Below are positions 6,459 through 6,467 of a stretch of DNA of 6,467 nucleotides, one piece after another. Source of the DNA: Rubrobacteraceae bacterium (GTDB lineage: Bacteria; Actinomycetota; Rubrobacteria; Rubrobacterales; Rubrobacteraceae); contig JAJNDJ010000085.1 of the NCBI GenBank assembly GCA_021156345.1, forward strand, positions 1-6,467, given 5' to 3'. The notes beneath the pieces are model-generated. The model saw nothing but the letters and a program-made list of their open reading frames with translations. It searched no databases and was not told the origin of the DNA. Made by a program: the position numbers and the translations under genes. The first letter of the stretch is position 1; each line of letters opens with the position of its first letter.

Positions 6459-6467
6459 TCGTGAATC

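Noticed and set aside
1..6467. CRISPR array, tRNA/rRNA gene, insertion sequence or attachment site
   Set aside because: No spaced direct repeats, no cloverleaf-like or rRNA sequence, no transposase motifs and no terminal inverted repeats were seen. Coding genes fill nearly the whole window.

Overview
The window is a single, densely packed, minus-strand gene cluster. It is GC-rich and has strong GGAGG-type ribosome binding sites and very short or overlapping gene junctions. The gene set, GC content and codon habits (frequent AGG and ATA among GC-rich codons) suggest a high-GC actinobacterium-like organism, perhaps of the Rubrobacter/Thermoleophilia type. That assignment is an impression, not a proof. 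No RNA gene, CRISPR array, insertion sequence or phage gene is visible.

Reading in the direction of transcription (right to left), the layout is: a short leader with a possible promoter and an inverted repeat (about 6392-6467); a dihydropyrimidinase/hydantoinase (4985-6391); a class III PLP aminotransferase (3675-4988, 4-base ATGA overlap with the gene before it); an M20-type Zn-dependent N-carbamoyl-amino-acid hydrolase (2437-3675, 1-base TGATG overlap); a 64-base gap; an NCS1-family nucleobase/hydantoin/allantoin symporter whose reading frame is broken (929-2372); a LysE/RhtB-family amino-acid exporter (290-925); and the first 93 codons of a luciferase-like (LLM) flavin/F420 oxidoreductase that runs off the left edge (1-280).

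Together the genes read as a catabolic operon for a cyclic ureide. The NCS1 symporter would import the substrate, the cyclic amidohydrolase would open the dihydropyrimidine or hydantoin ring, and the M20 enzyme would remove the carbamoyl group, releasing CO2, ammonia and an amino acid. The aminotransferase would then pass on the amino group, and the LysE-type protein may export excess amino acid. With dihydrouracil as substrate the route would be dihydrouracil -> N-carbamoyl-beta-alanine -> beta-alanine -> malonate semialdehyde (the reductive pyrimidine pathway). No dihydropyrimidine dehydrogenase is present in the window, so a hydantoin diet is equally possible.

The main anomaly is in the transporter. 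Its conserved N-terminal and C-terminal parts lie in different frames, and a conserved segment of about 25-30 residues appears to be missing exactly at the junction near 1482. This looks like a small deletion, real or introduced by assembly, that has made the importer a pseudogene inside an otherwise intact operon. No undescribed system is evident. The family combination is recognisable, and its open questions are the substrate, the role of the LLM oxidoreductase and the broken transporter.
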